Shown one piece after another: positions 44,646 to 54,952 of a DNA stretch of 64,000 bases. The stretch spans positions 1 to 64,000 of the forward strand of contig NZ_JAHXPT010000004.1 of NCBI RefSeq assembly GCF_019431045.1, in the 5' to 3' direction. This DNA comes from Clostridium weizhouense (GTDB taxonomy: Bacteria > Bacillota > Clostridia > Clostridiales > Clostridiaceae). A program made the position numbers and the translations under genes. Below the pieces are notes generated by a model, which saw nothing but the letters and a program-made list of their open reading frames with translations, searched no databases and was not told where the DNA came from. Numbering within the stretch: position 1 is the stretch's first letter; the number at the start of each line of letters is the position of its first letter.

Positions 44646-44950
44646 GCTCGCTATGATATTGTTATCATGCCCACATTTACTAGCTTATACTATTTCTTTC
44701 TAATGATTTCTATTCTAAAAATTACCTATAAACCCTAATATAATTTCTCAATATGTTTTACCTAAATGCTATATATTTTACATAATTAATACCTTGATTT
44801 TTCTTATTAAAAAATCTTAAATGTACCGACAAACCCATTATATTTATTAAATTTAAAATTATTATTATAAAAATTCTATTAACTAAATATATTTTTATTT
44901 CATATATAATTTCTCCACACATTTAACTTTTTATAACCAAATATAAAAAT
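44646..44950. other. AT-rich intergenic region between rny and recA, no gene seen
   Basis: About 300 bases without a gene or recognised site lie between the rny promoter and the recA terminator. Composition is extremely AT rich. A small RNA cannot be ruled out by eye. Confidence 0.4.
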
Positions 44951-44990
44951 TAAAAGCAAAAGAAATCTCAAATCTTTCTTTTGCCTTTAA
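44951..44990 (-). terminator. Terminator after recA
   Basis: On the minus strand TTAAAGGCAAAAGAAA pairs with TTTCTTTTGCTTTTAA with one mismatch or bulge, followed by TTTTTAT. It lies 4 bases after the recA stop codon. Confidence 0.8.
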
Positions 44991-44993
44991 TTT

Positions 44994-46079
44994 TTACTTA
45001 TTACTTTCTTTTTCTACTTCAGCACTTTTCTCTTTTCCAGAATCAGACTTTTTTGGTTTTTCATTAGATTGTGGTTGCATTAATGGCAATTCATGTTTTG
45101 ATCTAATTTGATTTTCTATATCTAATGCAATTTCAGGATTTTCTTTTAAATATAATTTTGCATTTTCTCTACCTTGCCCTAATCTTACATCTCCATAAGA
45201 GAACCAAGCTCCACTTTTTTGTACAATTTCTTCTTTTACCCCAACATCTATAATGTTACCTTCTCTTGAAATCCCTTCATTATACATGATATCAAATTCT
45301 GCTTGTTTAAATGGAGGTGCTACTTTATTCTTAGTAATTTTAATTCTAGTTCTATTTCCTACTATTCCATCACCTTGTTTTATAGAATCAATTCTTCTTA
45401 CATCAAGTCTTACTGAAGCATAGAATTTTAATGCTCTACCACCAGTTGTTGTTTCTGGAGATCCAAACATTACTCCCACTTTTTCTCTTAATTGATTTAT
45501 GAATATCGCAACACAATTTGTTTTACTAACAGTACCAGCAAGTTTTCTTAAAGCTTGTGACATTAATCTTGCCTGAAGTCCTATATGAGAATCACCCATT
45601 TCCCCTTCGATTTCTGCTTTTGGTACTAATGCTGCAACTGAATCAACTATTATAACATCTATAGCTCCTGAACGAACTAATGCTTCTGCAATTTCTAATC
45701 CTTGTTCTCCTGTATCTGGTTGAGAAACAATAAGATTTTCTGTATCTACTCCTAAATTTCTTGCATAAGATGGATCTAAAGCATGTTCTGCATCTATAAA
45801 TCCTACTGCTCCACCTTTCTTTTGAGCTTCTGCTGCTATATGAAGGGCTATAGTAGTCTTACCAGAACTTTCTGGTCCATAAATTTCTATTATTCTTCCT
45901 TTAGGTACTCCACCAATTCCTAATGATATATCTAAATCTAAACATCCAGTAGAAATAGCATCAACATTTAAAACATTATGTTCTCCTAATTTCATTACTG
46001 AACCTTTACCAAATTGCTTTTCTATTTGTCCCATTGCACTTTCAATTGCTTTTAATTTATTAATATCTATATTAGCCAT
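44994..46079 (-). CDS. recA: Recombinase RecA
   Basis: The 361-residue product has the Walker A motif GPESSGKTT, the [10 protein letters not shown] block, [10 protein letters not shown] and the L2 region [16 protein letters not shown]. RecA catalyses strand exchange and triggers LexA self-cleavage. The C terminus is acidic and Lys/Glu rich. A LexA-type operator covers its transcription start. Confidence 0.98.
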   Translation of the reverse strand: MANIDINKLKAIESAMGQIEKQFGKGSVMKLGEHNVLNVDAISTGCLDLDISLGIGGVPKGRIIEIYGPESSGKTTIALHIAAEAQKKGGAVGFIDAEHALDPSYARNLGVDTENLIVSQPDTGEQGLEIAEALVRSGAIDVIIVDSVAALVPKAEIEGEMGDSHIGLQARLMSQALRKLAGTVSKTNCVAIFINQLREKVGVMFGSPETTTGGRALKFYASVRLDVRRIDSIKQGDGIVGNRTRIKITKNKVAPPFKQAEFDIMYNEGISREGNIIDVGVKEEIVQKSGAWFSYGDVRLGQGRENAKLYLKENPEIALDIENQIRSKHELPLMQPQSNEKPKKSDSGKEKSAEVEKESNK

Positions 46080-46099
46080 ATTACTACCTTCCTCTCATC

Positions 46100-46111
46100 G
46101 AACTTATGTTC
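46100..46111. promoter_or_regulatory. LexA (SOS) operator at recA
   Basis: GAACTTATGTTC is a perfect GAAC-N4-GTTC palindrome, the core of the Gram-positive LexA box. It lies about 10 bases downstream of the recA -10, over the expected transcription start. Repression by LexA and release on DNA damage are expected. Confidence 0.85.
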
Positions 46112-46120
46112 TGTATAATA

Positions 46121-46149
46121 ATTATAATTTAACTATTCTTATTAGTCAA
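46121..46149 (-). promoter_or_regulatory. Sigma-A promoter of recA
   Basis: On the minus strand TTGACT (46149-46144) and TATAAT (46126-46121) are 17 bases apart. The LexA box is just downstream. Confidence 0.8.
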
Positions 46150-46163
46150 CACTCTTTAAGAAA

Positions 46164-46194
46164 AATTCCCTCTTTAAACTTTAAAGAAGGAATT
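46164..46194 (-). terminator. Terminator after pgsA
   Basis: On the minus strand AATTCCTTCTTTAAA pairs with TTTAAAGAGGGAATT, with a small mismatch, and is followed by TTTTCTT. It separates pgsA from the recA promoter. Confidence 0.75.
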
Positions 46195-46231
46195 CATTTT
46201 AATTATATCCATATTTTGTTATTTCTAAACT

Positions 46232-46822
46232 CTATTTATTTATAGCAATTGCTTCTTTATTATTTTTAAAATACTCATATCCGGATATTATAGTAATTAC
46301 AACTGCAGCTATTAGCATTACACCTGGAACATGGTTAAAAAACTTTTCCCCAAATTCACTACTAATTAATAAATCACTTAAATATTTAGAATCGCCTATG
46401 TTTACCTTTAATAACAACAATACTATTGCAACTATTTGTATCACCGTCTTTATTTTTCCCCACCAACTTGCTGCAATTACTTTTCCTTCAGCAGCTGCTA
46501 TTGTTCTAAGACCTGATACAGCAAATTCACGTGCAATTATAATAATTGCTGCCCAACTAGGTACAATTTGCATTTCAACTAAGCAAATTAATGCTGCTGT
46601 TACTAATAATTTATCAGCTAGTGGATCCATAAACTTTCCAAAGTTAGTTACTTGATTTCTACTTCTCGCAATATACCCATCAAGTTTATCTGTTAAAGCA
46701 GCTAAAATAAATATAAATGTAGCAATAAAACTCCCATATGGTATCCCTTTAACTGCTATAAAGATTAAAAAAACTGGAACTAAAAATATTCTAATTAAGG
46801 TTAACTTATTTGCAAGGTTCAT
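46232..46822 (-). CDS. pgsA: CDP-diacylglycerol--glycerol-3-phosphate 3-phosphatidyltransferase
   Basis: The ATG at 46822 has AGGAG 9 bases upstream; it lies inside the end of rimO, a 17-base overlap. The 196-residue product has the CDP-alcohol phosphotransferase motif D-x2-DG-x2-AR-x8-G-x3-D-x3-D in [26 protein letters not shown]. It makes phosphatidylglycerol phosphate in the membrane; several membrane segments are visible. Confidence 0.95.
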   Translation of the reverse strand: MNLANKLTLIRIFLVPVFLIFIAVKGIPYGSFIATFIFILAALTDKLDGYIARSRNQVTNFGKFMDPLADKLLVTAALICLVEMQIVPSWAAIIIIAREFAVSGLRTIAAAEGKVIAASWWGKIKTVIQIVAIVLLLLKVNIGDSKYLSDLLISSEFGEKFFNHVPGVMLIAAVVITIISGYEYFKNNKEAIAINK

Positions 46823-48146
46823 CTTCAACAACTCCTATTAAATCATAATCCATATTTTTAATTATTTTCACTTTGACAAATTCGCCTACATTTATAGGCT
46901 TAGAAGATTCAAAAAAGACATTTCCATCTATCTCTGGTGCCATCTCAAAATTCCTTCCCTTATAATACTCTCCATTATATTCCTCCACTAGAATATCATA
47001 CACTCTGCCAATTTTCAATTCATTTATATTATTAGATATTTTTTCTTGAATGGTCATTAATTTTTCTTCTCTTTCAGCTTTAATATCTTCTAATATTTGA
47101 CCATCCATTCTTGCAGCAGGAGTATTTTCTTCTCTTGAATATTTAAAGACACCGACTTTATCAAGCTTGTATTCTTCTAAAAATTCTATAATTTCATTAA
47201 AATCTTCATTTGTTTCTTGTGGAAATCCAACAATAAAGGTTGTTCTAACTATCATATCTGATATATTTTCCCTAAGTTGATTTATTTTATTTATTATATC
47301 ATTTTTAGTAGTTCTTCTACCCATAAGCTTTAAAACATGATCACTTATGTGTTGTATAGGTAAATCTAAGTATTTAACTACTTTTTTATTATTAGCTATT
47401 TCCTCTATTAATTCATCGTATATTTCTTCTGGATAGCAATAAAGTACTCTAATCCATTTGATTTCTTCTATCTTTGCTAATTCTTTTAATAATAGATGTA
47501 AACTCTTTTTACCATAAATATCACTACCATATCTTGTCGTATCTTGAGCTATTAATATTATTTCCTTAACACCACTTGCTACTAAATCCTTAGCTTCATT
47601 TATGATATTTTCCATTTTTCTGCTTCTAAATTTTCCTCTTATTTTAGGAATAATACAATACGTACAGAAATTATTACATCCTTCTGCTATTCTTATATAA
47701 GCACTTTCTTTTTGAGTCGTAAGAATTCTATTCCCTTCATTTATATTTTCATCAGAATAGTTTAAAAATGCCTCTGCTAATTTATTTCCTTCAATAAATT
47801 CTGTTATAATTTCATTTATTTTATTATAATCATTTACTCCTAACATTATGTCTATTTCTGGAATAAGATTTTTTAATTCTTCTCCATATCTTTGTGTTAA
47901 ACATCCTGTAGCTATAAGAAGATTACATTTATAATTGTTCTTATATTCAGCCATTTCTAAAATAGTATCTATAGATTCTTGTTTAGCACTTTCTATAAAA
48001 CCACATGTATTTACTATAATAACATCAGCCTCTTTAGCATTATTTGTTATTTCATAGTCATTATTCATTTTTCCAAGGATGATTTCAGAATCAACTCTAT
48101 TCTTGTCACATCCCAAACTTACCAATCCTACTTTATATTTAGTCAA
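46806..48146 (-). CDS. rimO: Ribosomal protein S12 methylthiotransferase
   Basis: I chose the TTG at 48146 because AGGAGG lies 8 bases upstream and the product then starts [16 protein letters not shown]; an in-frame ATG at 48164 precedes the site. The product has the MTTase N-terminal Cys block, the radical-SAM CNNFCTYC motif and a TRAM domain at the end. It methylthiolates an Asp of S12. It is coupled to pgsA. Confidence 0.95.
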   Translation of the reverse strand: MTKYKVGLVSLGCDKNRVDSEIILGKMNNDYEITNNAKEADVIIVNTCGFIESAKQESIDTILEMAEYKNNYKCNLLIATGCLTQRYGEELKNLIPEIDIMLGVNDYNKINEIITEFIEGNKLAEAFLNYSDENINEGNRILTTQKESAYIRIAEGCNNFCTYCIIPKIRGKFRSRKMENIINEAKDLVASGVKEIILIAQDTTRYGSDIYGKKSLHLLLKELAKIEEIKWIRVLYCYPEEIYDELIEEIANNKKVVKYLDLPIQHISDHVLKLMGRRTTKNDIINKINQLRENISDMIVRTTFIVGFPQETNEDFNEIIEFLEEYKLDKVGVFKYSREENTPAARMDGQILEDIKAEREEKLMTIQEKISNNINELKIGRVYDILVEEYNGEYYKGRNFEMAPEIDGNVFFESSKPINVGEFVKVKIIKNMDYDLIGVVEDEPCK

Positions 48147-48256
48147 GTCATTGCCCTCCTGCATTTTAATGTTTTTAATTATATCAAATTAATTATAGTA
48201 CTTACAACTAAAATAGTTAATTAAAACTATAATTATTATCTAAATTAATCTTACTA

Positions 48257-50611
48257 CTAATCTTCTTGATTATCTAATAAATCTTCTTTAGTAATTAATA
48301 TCTTTCTTGGTCTACTTCCATCTTTTTCTGAGATAATTCCTCTTTCCTCTAACTGATCCATAATTCTAGAAGCCCTATTAAATCCTATTCTGAGTTTCCT
48401 TTGAAGAAAAGAAGTTGATGCCTGTTCATATTCAACTACTGCATTTATAGCCTCTTGAAGTAATTCATCTACTTCTTCTCCTTCTACTACAGTTCCTTGA
48501 GATTCACTATTAATATGTTCAATTATATCCTCTTCATAAGAATTATCCCCTTGTTTCATTTTTATAAACGATATTACTTGTTCTACTTCTTCTTCTGATA
48601 TAAAGCATCCTTGTATTCTAAGTGGTTTATTTTCTCCTACAGGACAATATAGCATATCTCCCTTACCAAGAAGTTTTTCAGCCCCTGAGCTATCTAAAAT
48701 TGTTCTAGAATCTATTTGAGAAGAAACGGCAAATGATATTCTAGATGGTATATTAGCCTTAATTACACCTGTAATTACATCTACAGAAGGTCTTTGAGTT
48801 GCTATAACTAAATGCATTCCTGCTGCTCTTGCCATCTGAGCTAATCTTCCTATATAATCTTCCACATCATTTGGACATACCATCATCAAATCTGCAAGTT
48901 CGTCTACTATAATAACTATATAAGGGAGTTTTTCTTGAATTATTCCTTTATTAAATAATTCATTATAAGATTCCATATTTCTGACTCCTTTATCAGCAAA
49001 AAGTTGATATCTTTTTTCCATTTCCCTTACTGCCCAATTAAGGGCAGCTGCAGCTTTTTTAGGCTCTGTAACAACTGGAATTAATAAATGTGGTATACCA
49101 TTATATACATTAAGTTCAACAACCTTAGGATCAACCATTAAAAGTTTTACCTCTTCAGGTGTATATTTATATAATAGACTTATTATAAGAGAATTTATAC
49201 ATACACTTTTACCTGAACCAGTTGCCCCTGCAATTAATGTGTGTGGCATTTTACTTAAATCTCCGACAACACACTTCCCTGAAATATCCTTACCAAGCGC
49301 AAACGCTAACTTTTTATTTGATTTTAAGAATTCTTCTGATTCTAATACTTCTCTCAAAAACACTGGTACTTGATGTGAGTTAGGAACTTCTATTCCAATA
49401 GCTGCTTTTCCAGGTATAGGTGCCTCTATTCTAATACCAGATGCTGCCAGTCCTAAAGCTATATCATCTGATAAGTTAACTATTTTACTAACCTTAACCC
49501 CTGGACTTGGTTGTAGTTCAAATCTTGTTACCGAAGGTCCTTTCGTAACTTGTATAACCTTAGCTTCAACTCCAAAATTTGATAATATTTCTTCAAGTTT
49601 TTCTGCATTATCCAGTAATCCTTTTTTATCAGAATTCTTAAGCTTTGTATTATTTACCTTTAAAAGTTCTAAACCTGGATGCAAATAAGGTATCTCTTCT
49701 CTTTCTTTAGAAATTGTTTCTTCAATTTCATTACTTACTACTTCTTTCTCTAAATTACCCAATTTCTCTTTTTTATTATGTTGTGCATGCTTTACTTCCT
49801 TAAAAAAATCTTCAGTTTCAATATCAGAGGATAGTTCAAGATTTCTATCTTCTTTTACATCATCATTTATAGAATCATTTTTCATAAAATCTAATATCTT
49901 TATTTTTTTATTTACACCTGATAAAAATTCTTCTTTTTCTTTATCCTCTAATACAGGTGTCTCTGTTTTATCAACAATATTTATAAAATTACTTTCTGGA
50001 GACTTTAAACTCTTTTTAGTATTAGATTTCAAACTTCTTTCATTTCGTAGTTTTTCAGTTTTACTTTTAGCTTCTAATCCTAAGTCATATAAATTCACAT
50101 CAAAAATCAATATAACTGAAATAACTGAAAAAGTGAAAAATAATATATATGAACCTATTCCTCCTATAAATTTATATAATGGATAACATAAAAAATATGA
50201 TATTAATCCTCCATGTAAACTTCCTTTATTATCAATAATAAATTTAAGATTCTTCCCAAAATCATTAGGGTCGTCCATTGTTTGAATATTTATAATTCCA
50301 CAAGTTAAAATTACTATGATTACTAAAATTGATATTCCAATAAATTTTTTACTGAATTTTAGATTCCCCCTTGTTTTAATATATTGAAATCCAAAATACA
50401 TTAAATATACAGGTATCGTATAAGAACCTATCCCTATTAATAAATAAGAAAGGTTTTGTGCTAAAGAAGATAATAGTCCCGCAAAAGAAGTATATATAGC
50501 TATAGTAAGTATTAAACCTGATGCTATATATGTTATGCCTAAAATGTCATTCTTTATAGAATTTTCTTTTTTCTTACTTTTAGTGCTTCTTTTAGCTGCT
50601 GTCTTACCCAA
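48257..50611 (-). CDS. ftsK: DNA translocase FtsK/SpoIIIE
   Basis: The start is TTG behind GAGGTGAT. The 784-residue product has four N-terminal membrane segments (to about 180), a charged linker and a RecA-like motor with Walker A GATGSGKSVC and Walker B IVDELADLMM, then the gamma DNA-reading domain (ASTSFLQRKLRIGFNRASRIMDQLE). It pumps chromosomes at division or sporulation. FtsK versus SpoIIIE cannot be decided. Confidence 0.95.
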   Translation of the reverse strand: MGKTAAKRSTKSKKKENSIKNDILGITYIASGLILTIAIYTSFAGLLSSLAQNLSYLLIGIGSYTIPVYLMYFGFQYIKTRGNLKFSKKFIGISILVIIVILTCGIINIQTMDDPNDFGKNLKFIIDNKGSLHGGLISYFLCYPLYKFIGGIGSYILFFTFSVISVILIFDVNLYDLGLEAKSKTEKLRNERSLKSNTKKSLKSPESNFINIVDKTETPVLEDKEKEEFLSGVNKKIKILDFMKNDSINDDVKEDRNLELSSDIETEDFFKEVKHAQHNKKEKLGNLEKEVVSNEIEETISKEREEIPYLHPGLELLKVNNTKLKNSDKKGLLDNAEKLEEILSNFGVEAKVIQVTKGPSVTRFELQPSPGVKVSKIVNLSDDIALGLAASGIRIEAPIPGKAAIGIEVPNSHQVPVFLREVLESEEFLKSNKKLAFALGKDISGKCVVGDLSKMPHTLIAGATGSGKSVCINSLIISLLYKYTPEEVKLLMVDPKVVELNVYNGIPHLLIPVVTEPKKAAAALNWAVREMEKRYQLFADKGVRNMESYNELFNKGIIQEKLPYIVIIVDELADLMMVCPNDVEDYIGRLAQMARAAGMHLVIATQRPSVDVITGVIKANIPSRISFAVSSQIDSRTILDSSGAEKLLGKGDMLYCPVGENKPLRIQGCFISEEEVEQVISFIKMKQGDNSYEEDIIEHINSESQGTVVEGEEVDELLQEAINAVVEYEQASTSFLQRKLRIGFNRASRIMDQLEERGIISEKDGSRPRKILITKEDLLDNQED

Positions 50612-50684
50612 AATTAATCACCTCGCTTTATTATTTCTACACTAAATAAAATTTCTCCTTTAATAAGATACCATTAAAAGCAAA

Positions 50685-50713
50685 AATCAGCTATAGTTTT
50701 TCTATAGCTGATT
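50685..50713 (-). terminator. Terminator after the TepA-like gene
   Basis: AATCAGCTATAG pairs with CTATAGCTGATT across a 5-base loop. On the minus strand TTTTTGCTTTT follows. It lies 10 bases after the stop codon. Confidence 0.8.
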
Positions 50714-50723
50714 AAATAATTTA

Positions 50724-51422
50724 TCAATTTTGAGTTAATTCTTTAAGTTTAGTTAAAGCTTCTTTTATTCCTCCAACTTCATCAATCAAACCACAATCAA
50801 CTGCTTGCTTTCCAATTAATATTGTTCCAACATCATTTAATAATTCATTTGTTTGTAACATGAATTCTTCTAATTTATCTTCTTTTATGTGTGATGTTCT
50901 TACAATAAACTCATTTATTCTTTCTTGCATTTTTTTAAAATACTCAAAAGTCTGAGCAACCCCTATTATAAAACCATTCATTCTAACTGGATGAACTATC
51001 ATGGTTGCAGATGGAGTTATAAATGAATAATCTGCAGATGTTGCAAGTGGGACTCCAATAGAATGTCCTCCTCCTGTTACTATTGAAACAGTTGGTTTTG
51101 ACATACTTTTTATCATTTCTGCTATTGCAAGTCCGGCTTCCACATCACCACCTACTGTATTTAATACTATCAATATACCTTTTACATTTTCATTTTGTTC
51201 TAACTCTATTAATTGAGGTATTATATGTTCATATCTTGTAGCTTTTGTTTGTGGTGGTAAAACCATATGACCTTCTATTTGTCCTATTATTGATAAAACT
51301 TGTATGTTTTTATTTGGAGTAACAACTGCCGTATTTCCAAGCTCTTTTATAGACTCAATCTTATCTTCAGCTTCTGAATTTTTATTCTTTTCAGTATTTT
51401 CACCATTAAATATATTATTCAT
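50724..51422 (-). CDS. ClpP-class serine protease, TepA-like
   Basis: The ATG at 51422 has GGGAGG 9 bases upstream. The 232-residue product has the ClpP-fold: VLNTVGGDVEAGLA, GGGHSIGVPLA with the candidate nucleophile Ser, and SATMIVHPV with the His. It resembles TepA (YmfB) of Bacillus, named for an effect on protein export; substrate unknown. It lacks a signal peptide. Confidence 0.85.
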   Translation of the reverse strand: MNNIFNGENTEKNKNSEAEDKIESIKELGNTAVVTPNKNIQVLSIIGQIEGHMVLPPQTKATRYEHIIPQLIELEQNENVKGILIVLNTVGGDVEAGLAIAEMIKSMSKPTVSIVTGGGHSIGVPLATSADYSFITPSATMIVHPVRMNGFIIGVAQTFEYFKKMQERINEFIVRTSHIKEDKLEEFMLQTNELLNDVGTILIGKQAVDCGLIDEVGGIKEALTKLKELTQN

Positions 51423-51566
51423 AAAAACATTCCTCCCATACAATTATTCTGTACGAAAGGAATTGTTTTATACTATAGATTTTAATTAATATATAACTTT
51501 AAATAATGTTTGTTGATTAATAATTTAATATTTATACATAATCAGAAAAATAACAAATCATCTTCC

Positions 51567-52766
51567 TTAAGCTAAATTAAATGTCTTATGTAAAACATTT
51601 ATTGCTTCTTTTACATTTTTTTCATGAATTAAACACCAAATTGTCATATTTGAATCAGCTGTTTGTAAAACTTCTATATTATTGCTAATAAGTGCTTTTA
51701 TTATTTTAGCCATAACTCCTGGTCTACCATTCATTCTTGAACCAATAACAGCTATAGTGCTACAATCTTCTACTAAATTATATTTTAATTTAAAGCTCTC
51801 TAAAATATTTTCTAAAACATGCTTAACTTTAGCACTTATAGTAAATACTTGTCTATCTGGGAATATATTTATTAAATCCAAACTAATTTTGTTGGCTGCT
51901 AGCAAATCTAATACATCTTGATATTTAAAGTTTCCTTCATTTTCTGATAATTTGATTAAAACCTGTATTCTATCTTTTTGATGAGTAATACCTGTTATAA
52001 TTCTCTCATTTTCTTTATCTCCAAGATTATTAATTAATGTTCCTTTTGAATTACTCATAGTATTCTTAATTAATAATGGTATATTAGCCTTCATTGCAAT
52101 TTCTACTGCCTTTGGATGTATAACACTAGCTCCTTGGTCAGCTAATTGAAATACTTCATTATAACTTATTATATCAATCAATGTAGCATCTTCAACTAAT
52201 CTCGGATCAGCAGTCATAATTCCATCCACATCAGTATAAATTTCTATACTTTCTGCTTGCAATGCAGCTCCTAAAATAGATGCAGAAGTATCACTTCCCC
52301 CTCTACCAAGAGTAGTGAAATATCCTTCTTGTGTCATGCCTTGGAATCCTGTAACTACTGGAACTCTTCCTTGAGAAACTAAATCTATAATTTTCTTAGG
52401 ATTTACATCTATGCATTTAGCATCTGTATAATTACTATTAGTTGTAACACCTGCTTGACCACCTGTTAGTGGTACTGCATCTATTCCTGAATTATACATA
52501 TCATTACTCATTATAACTGAACTAATAAACTCACCACAACACATAAGTAAATCTTGTGCTAATTTATTAGAATTTTTAAATTTATCATCAACTAATGATA
52601 ATAATGTATCTGTAGCATATGGTTCTCCTTTTCTTCCCATTGCAGATACTACAACCACTGGATTATATCCTTCTTTAATTGCTTGTTTTACTTTTTCAAT
52701 TACTTTTTGTCTTCTCTCTGGTGTAGAAACTGATGTCCCTCCAAATTTTTGAATAACTATTTTCAC
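51567..52766 (-). CDS. Aspartate kinase
   Basis: The 399-residue product has the kinase start VIQKFGGTSVS, GGSDTSASILGAAL, and two C-terminal ACT domains (about 265-399). Aspartate kinase phosphorylates aspartate for lysine, threonine and methionine synthesis, with ACT-mediated feedback. No lysine riboswitch or T-box is visible upstream. Which isozyme it is cannot be told. Confidence 0.95.
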   Translation of the reverse strand: MKIVIQKFGGTSVSTPERRQKVIEKVKQAIKEGYNPVVVVSAMGRKGEPYATDTLLSLVDDKFKNSNKLAQDLLMCCGEFISSVIMSNDMYNSGIDAVPLTGGQAGVTTNSNYTDAKCIDVNPKKIIDLVSQGRVPVVTGFQGMTQEGYFTTLGRGGSDTSASILGAALQAESIEIYTDVDGIMTADPRLVEDATLIDIISYNEVFQLADQGASVIHPKAVEIAMKANIPLLIKNTMSNSKGTLINNLGDKENERIITGITHQKDRIQVLIKLSENEGNFKYQDVLDLLAANKISLDLINIFPDRQVFTISAKVKHVLENILESFKLKYNLVEDCSTIAVIGSRMNGRPGVMAKIIKALISNNIEVLQTADSNMTIWCLIHEKNVKEAINVLHKTFNLA

Positions 52767-52950
52767 TTATAATTGTTTATCAAAATTTTATAAATTTAAG
52801 TTATACTTTAAAAATTAATTAATACTTTTTATAATTAAATTTTAAAACATAACTTTGAACTTATTCATTTTAATAAACACCCTCCCTTCATTATTACAAA
52901 ATCCAACTACTAAATAATATACCATGTTTATTATTATTCTTAAATAAAAA

Positions 52951-53232
52951 TTATAGTTTTACTTTTTTAACAACTTCATCATCAGCATCAATTATTATTG
53001 TTTTAGATCCTATCTTTTTTACACAATCCCATGGTATTTCTAAGAATTCTTTACTACTAAACATGTTAAACTTGCTTGTATTTAAATTAATAATCAAAAA
53101 TTTGAAATTTCCATCATCATCTATTATTAAATCATTATTTAATAAATAATCATATTTTTCTCCATCATTTATGTTTATTAACTCATATCTTTCTATATCA
53201 CTTAAGTACTTAATATTACTTTCTTCACCCAT
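52951..53232 (-). CDS. YlmC/YmxH family sporulation protein
   Basis: The 93-residue product has the PRC-barrel-like layout of the YlmC/YmxH family: LSDIERYELINI near the start, and IPWDCVKKIGSKTIIIDAD near the end. Known members are of unknown function and are sporulation associated. A strong ribosome site precedes the ATG. Confidence 0.85.
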   Translation of the reverse strand: MGEESNIKYLSDIERYELININDGEKYDYLLNNDLIIDDDGNFKFLIINLNTSKFNMFSSKEFLEIPWDCVKKIGSKTIIIDADDEVVKKVKL

Positions 53233-53313
53233 AATAACTACCTCCTTTATTACTTATAAAATAATATGATAAAAAAAGGTAGTTTATTACAGTATGATTT
53301 TAAGCACTTTCAA

Positions 53314-53435
53314 AAAATAACAAACTAATATGCTCGTCTATTTTGCATCAGCAAATTTAGCTAATAGTTTTCTATTAACTGAACTTGCTCCCTTATCTGA
53401 CTAGAATATACAATATTTTTTTGATTTGTTATTTT
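53314..53435 (-). repeat. Dispersed repeat D with 11-bp terminal inverted repeats
   Basis: AAAATAACAAA at 53314-53324 is matched by its perfect complement at 53425-53435. On the minus strand the core is ATTGTATATT, then CAGATAAGG, which is shared with the copy at 40.0 kb. The ends differ from the ATGTTTTAA ends of the other copies. It occupies the gap between the YlmC and M16 genes. No gene is present. Confidence 0.55.
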
Positions 53436-53447
53436 GCTTCATATTCC

Positions 53448-54755
53448 TTATATCTCAAACTTATTAATATTTGAAGAGTTGTTATATGCTTTAATATCTT
53501 TAAAAATTACACTATTCAATGACTCACTGTCTATATCTTGACCAACATAACTAGCATTTAGTATTCCTGGTTTAAAACATCTATCTAATACATTTTGTAT
53601 ATTTTCATTATTTATATTATTAATCTTTTCTATTACTTCTTCTTGAGTAAATACTTTATTTCTAAAAAGATAATTTTTAGCATTTGCAAACATTCTTGAA
53701 CTAGTGCTTTCTAATCCTAAAATATAAGTTGCCTTTATTTTTTCCTTATTTATTTCTAATTGTCTCTTTGTTATGCCTGTTTTAGAAAAATTAATAACTT
53801 CTTTATCTATTATCTCTAAAGCTTTTTGAGCATAGTTTTTACTAAGTCCAGTATATATATTTAACATACCTGTACCTTGAAATGGTTGTAAATAAGAATA
53901 TATTGTATAGCAAAGCCCTAATTCTTCTCTTACTTTTTGAAAAAGTATTGCTGATGCTCCACCACCTAAAATATTGTTTAACAATACTAGTGAATAATTA
54001 TCTATATCACCATATGGTAAACCTTTTAATCCTAAAGAAATATGTAATTGCTCTATCTCTTTATTTACAAAACCCGAATTAGATTGTAATATAGGAGAAG
54101 TATATATTGGAATATAGCTTTTTTCACTTTTCCACTCACCAAAATATTCTTGTATTAATTTTTTTAGTTCACTCTCATCGAATTTTCCACAAACAGAAAT
54201 AACAGAATTATACGGAGTATACTTTTCTGAAATAAAGTTTATTATTTTTTCTCTATTAAAAGACTTTATTTTTGGGATAGTACCAAGTATAGGATATGAT
54301 AATGAATCACTTCCAAAACTAACTTTTGAATGTTCATCATCTAAAACATCTTCTGGGGAATCTTGACTCATATTAATTTCTTCAGTTATTACACCTTTTT
54401 CCTTTTCAATCTCTTCTGAATCAAATTTTGCATTCAATATCATATCAGAAAGAATATCTAAACTTAAATCTAAATGAGTGTTTAATGCTTTTATATAATA
54501 ACAAGTAGCTTCCTTGCTTGTAAAAGCATTAATTTGTCCTCCAACGTTTTCAACTTCTTCTACAATTTGTTTCGAAGTTCTTTTTTGAGTACCTTTAAAA
54601 AACATATGTTCAATAAAGTGAGATATACCATTCAACTCTTCGCTTTCGTTCCTAGAACCATTTTGAATCATAACACCTACACTTACTGAATTTAAATGTT
54701 CAATATTTTCTGTTATAACTCTAAGACCATTGTCTAAAGTATACATATTATACAT
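53448..54755 (-). CDS. M16 family zinc peptidase
   Basis: The ATG at 54755 has AAGGAGAAC upstream; the longer in-frame start overlaps the ribosome site. The 435-residue product has the inverted zinc motif HFIEH with a downstream Glu, and an M16 C-terminal domain with GGGASAILFQKVREE. It resembles the Bacillus YmxG/MlpA processing-peptidase-like enzymes. Position beside pnp is conserved in Firmicutes. Confidence 0.9.
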   Translation of the reverse strand: MYNMYTLDNGLRVITENIEHLNSVSVGVMIQNGSRNESEELNGISHFIEHMFFKGTQKRTSKQIVEEVENVGGQINAFTSKEATCYYIKALNTHLDLSLDILSDMILNAKFDSEEIEKEKGVITEEINMSQDSPEDVLDDEHSKVSFGSDSLSYPILGTIPKIKSFNREKIINFISEKYTPYNSVISVCGKFDESELKKLIQEYFGEWKSEKSYIPIYTSPILQSNSGFVNKEIEQLHISLGLKGLPYGDIDNYSLVLLNNILGGGASAILFQKVREELGLCYTIYSYLQPFQGTGMLNIYTGLSKNYAQKALEIIDKEVINFSKTGITKRQLEINKEKIKATYILGLESTSSRMFANAKNYLFRNKVFTQEEVIEKINNINNENIQNVLDRCFKPGILNASYVGQDIDSESLNSVIFKDIKAYNNSSNINKFEI

Positions 54756-54931
54756 AAATATTTTTGTTCTCCTTCCTTTAGGCATTGTCTAAAAATAATA
54801 AAATAATATAAAGAACTATTTTGTTCTTTATATTATAAATTTTAAATACTTTAGCCTTTAGTTATAAAAATATTCTTCCCATAATAAGTTTCTTATATGA
54901 AAAAATTTTCTAAATATATATTATATAAAAA

Positions 54932-54952
54932 AAAGGCAATTAAATTGCCTTT
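54932..54952 (-). terminator. Terminator after pnp
   Basis: On the minus strand AAAGGCAAT pairs with ATTGCCTTT across a 3-base loop, followed by seven T. Its first base overlaps the pnp stop codon. Confidence 0.85.

Noticed and set aside
52767-52950. Lysine riboswitch or T-box before aspartate kinase
   Set aside because: The region is short and AT rich, with no conserved aptamer or T-box sequence and no terminator pair.
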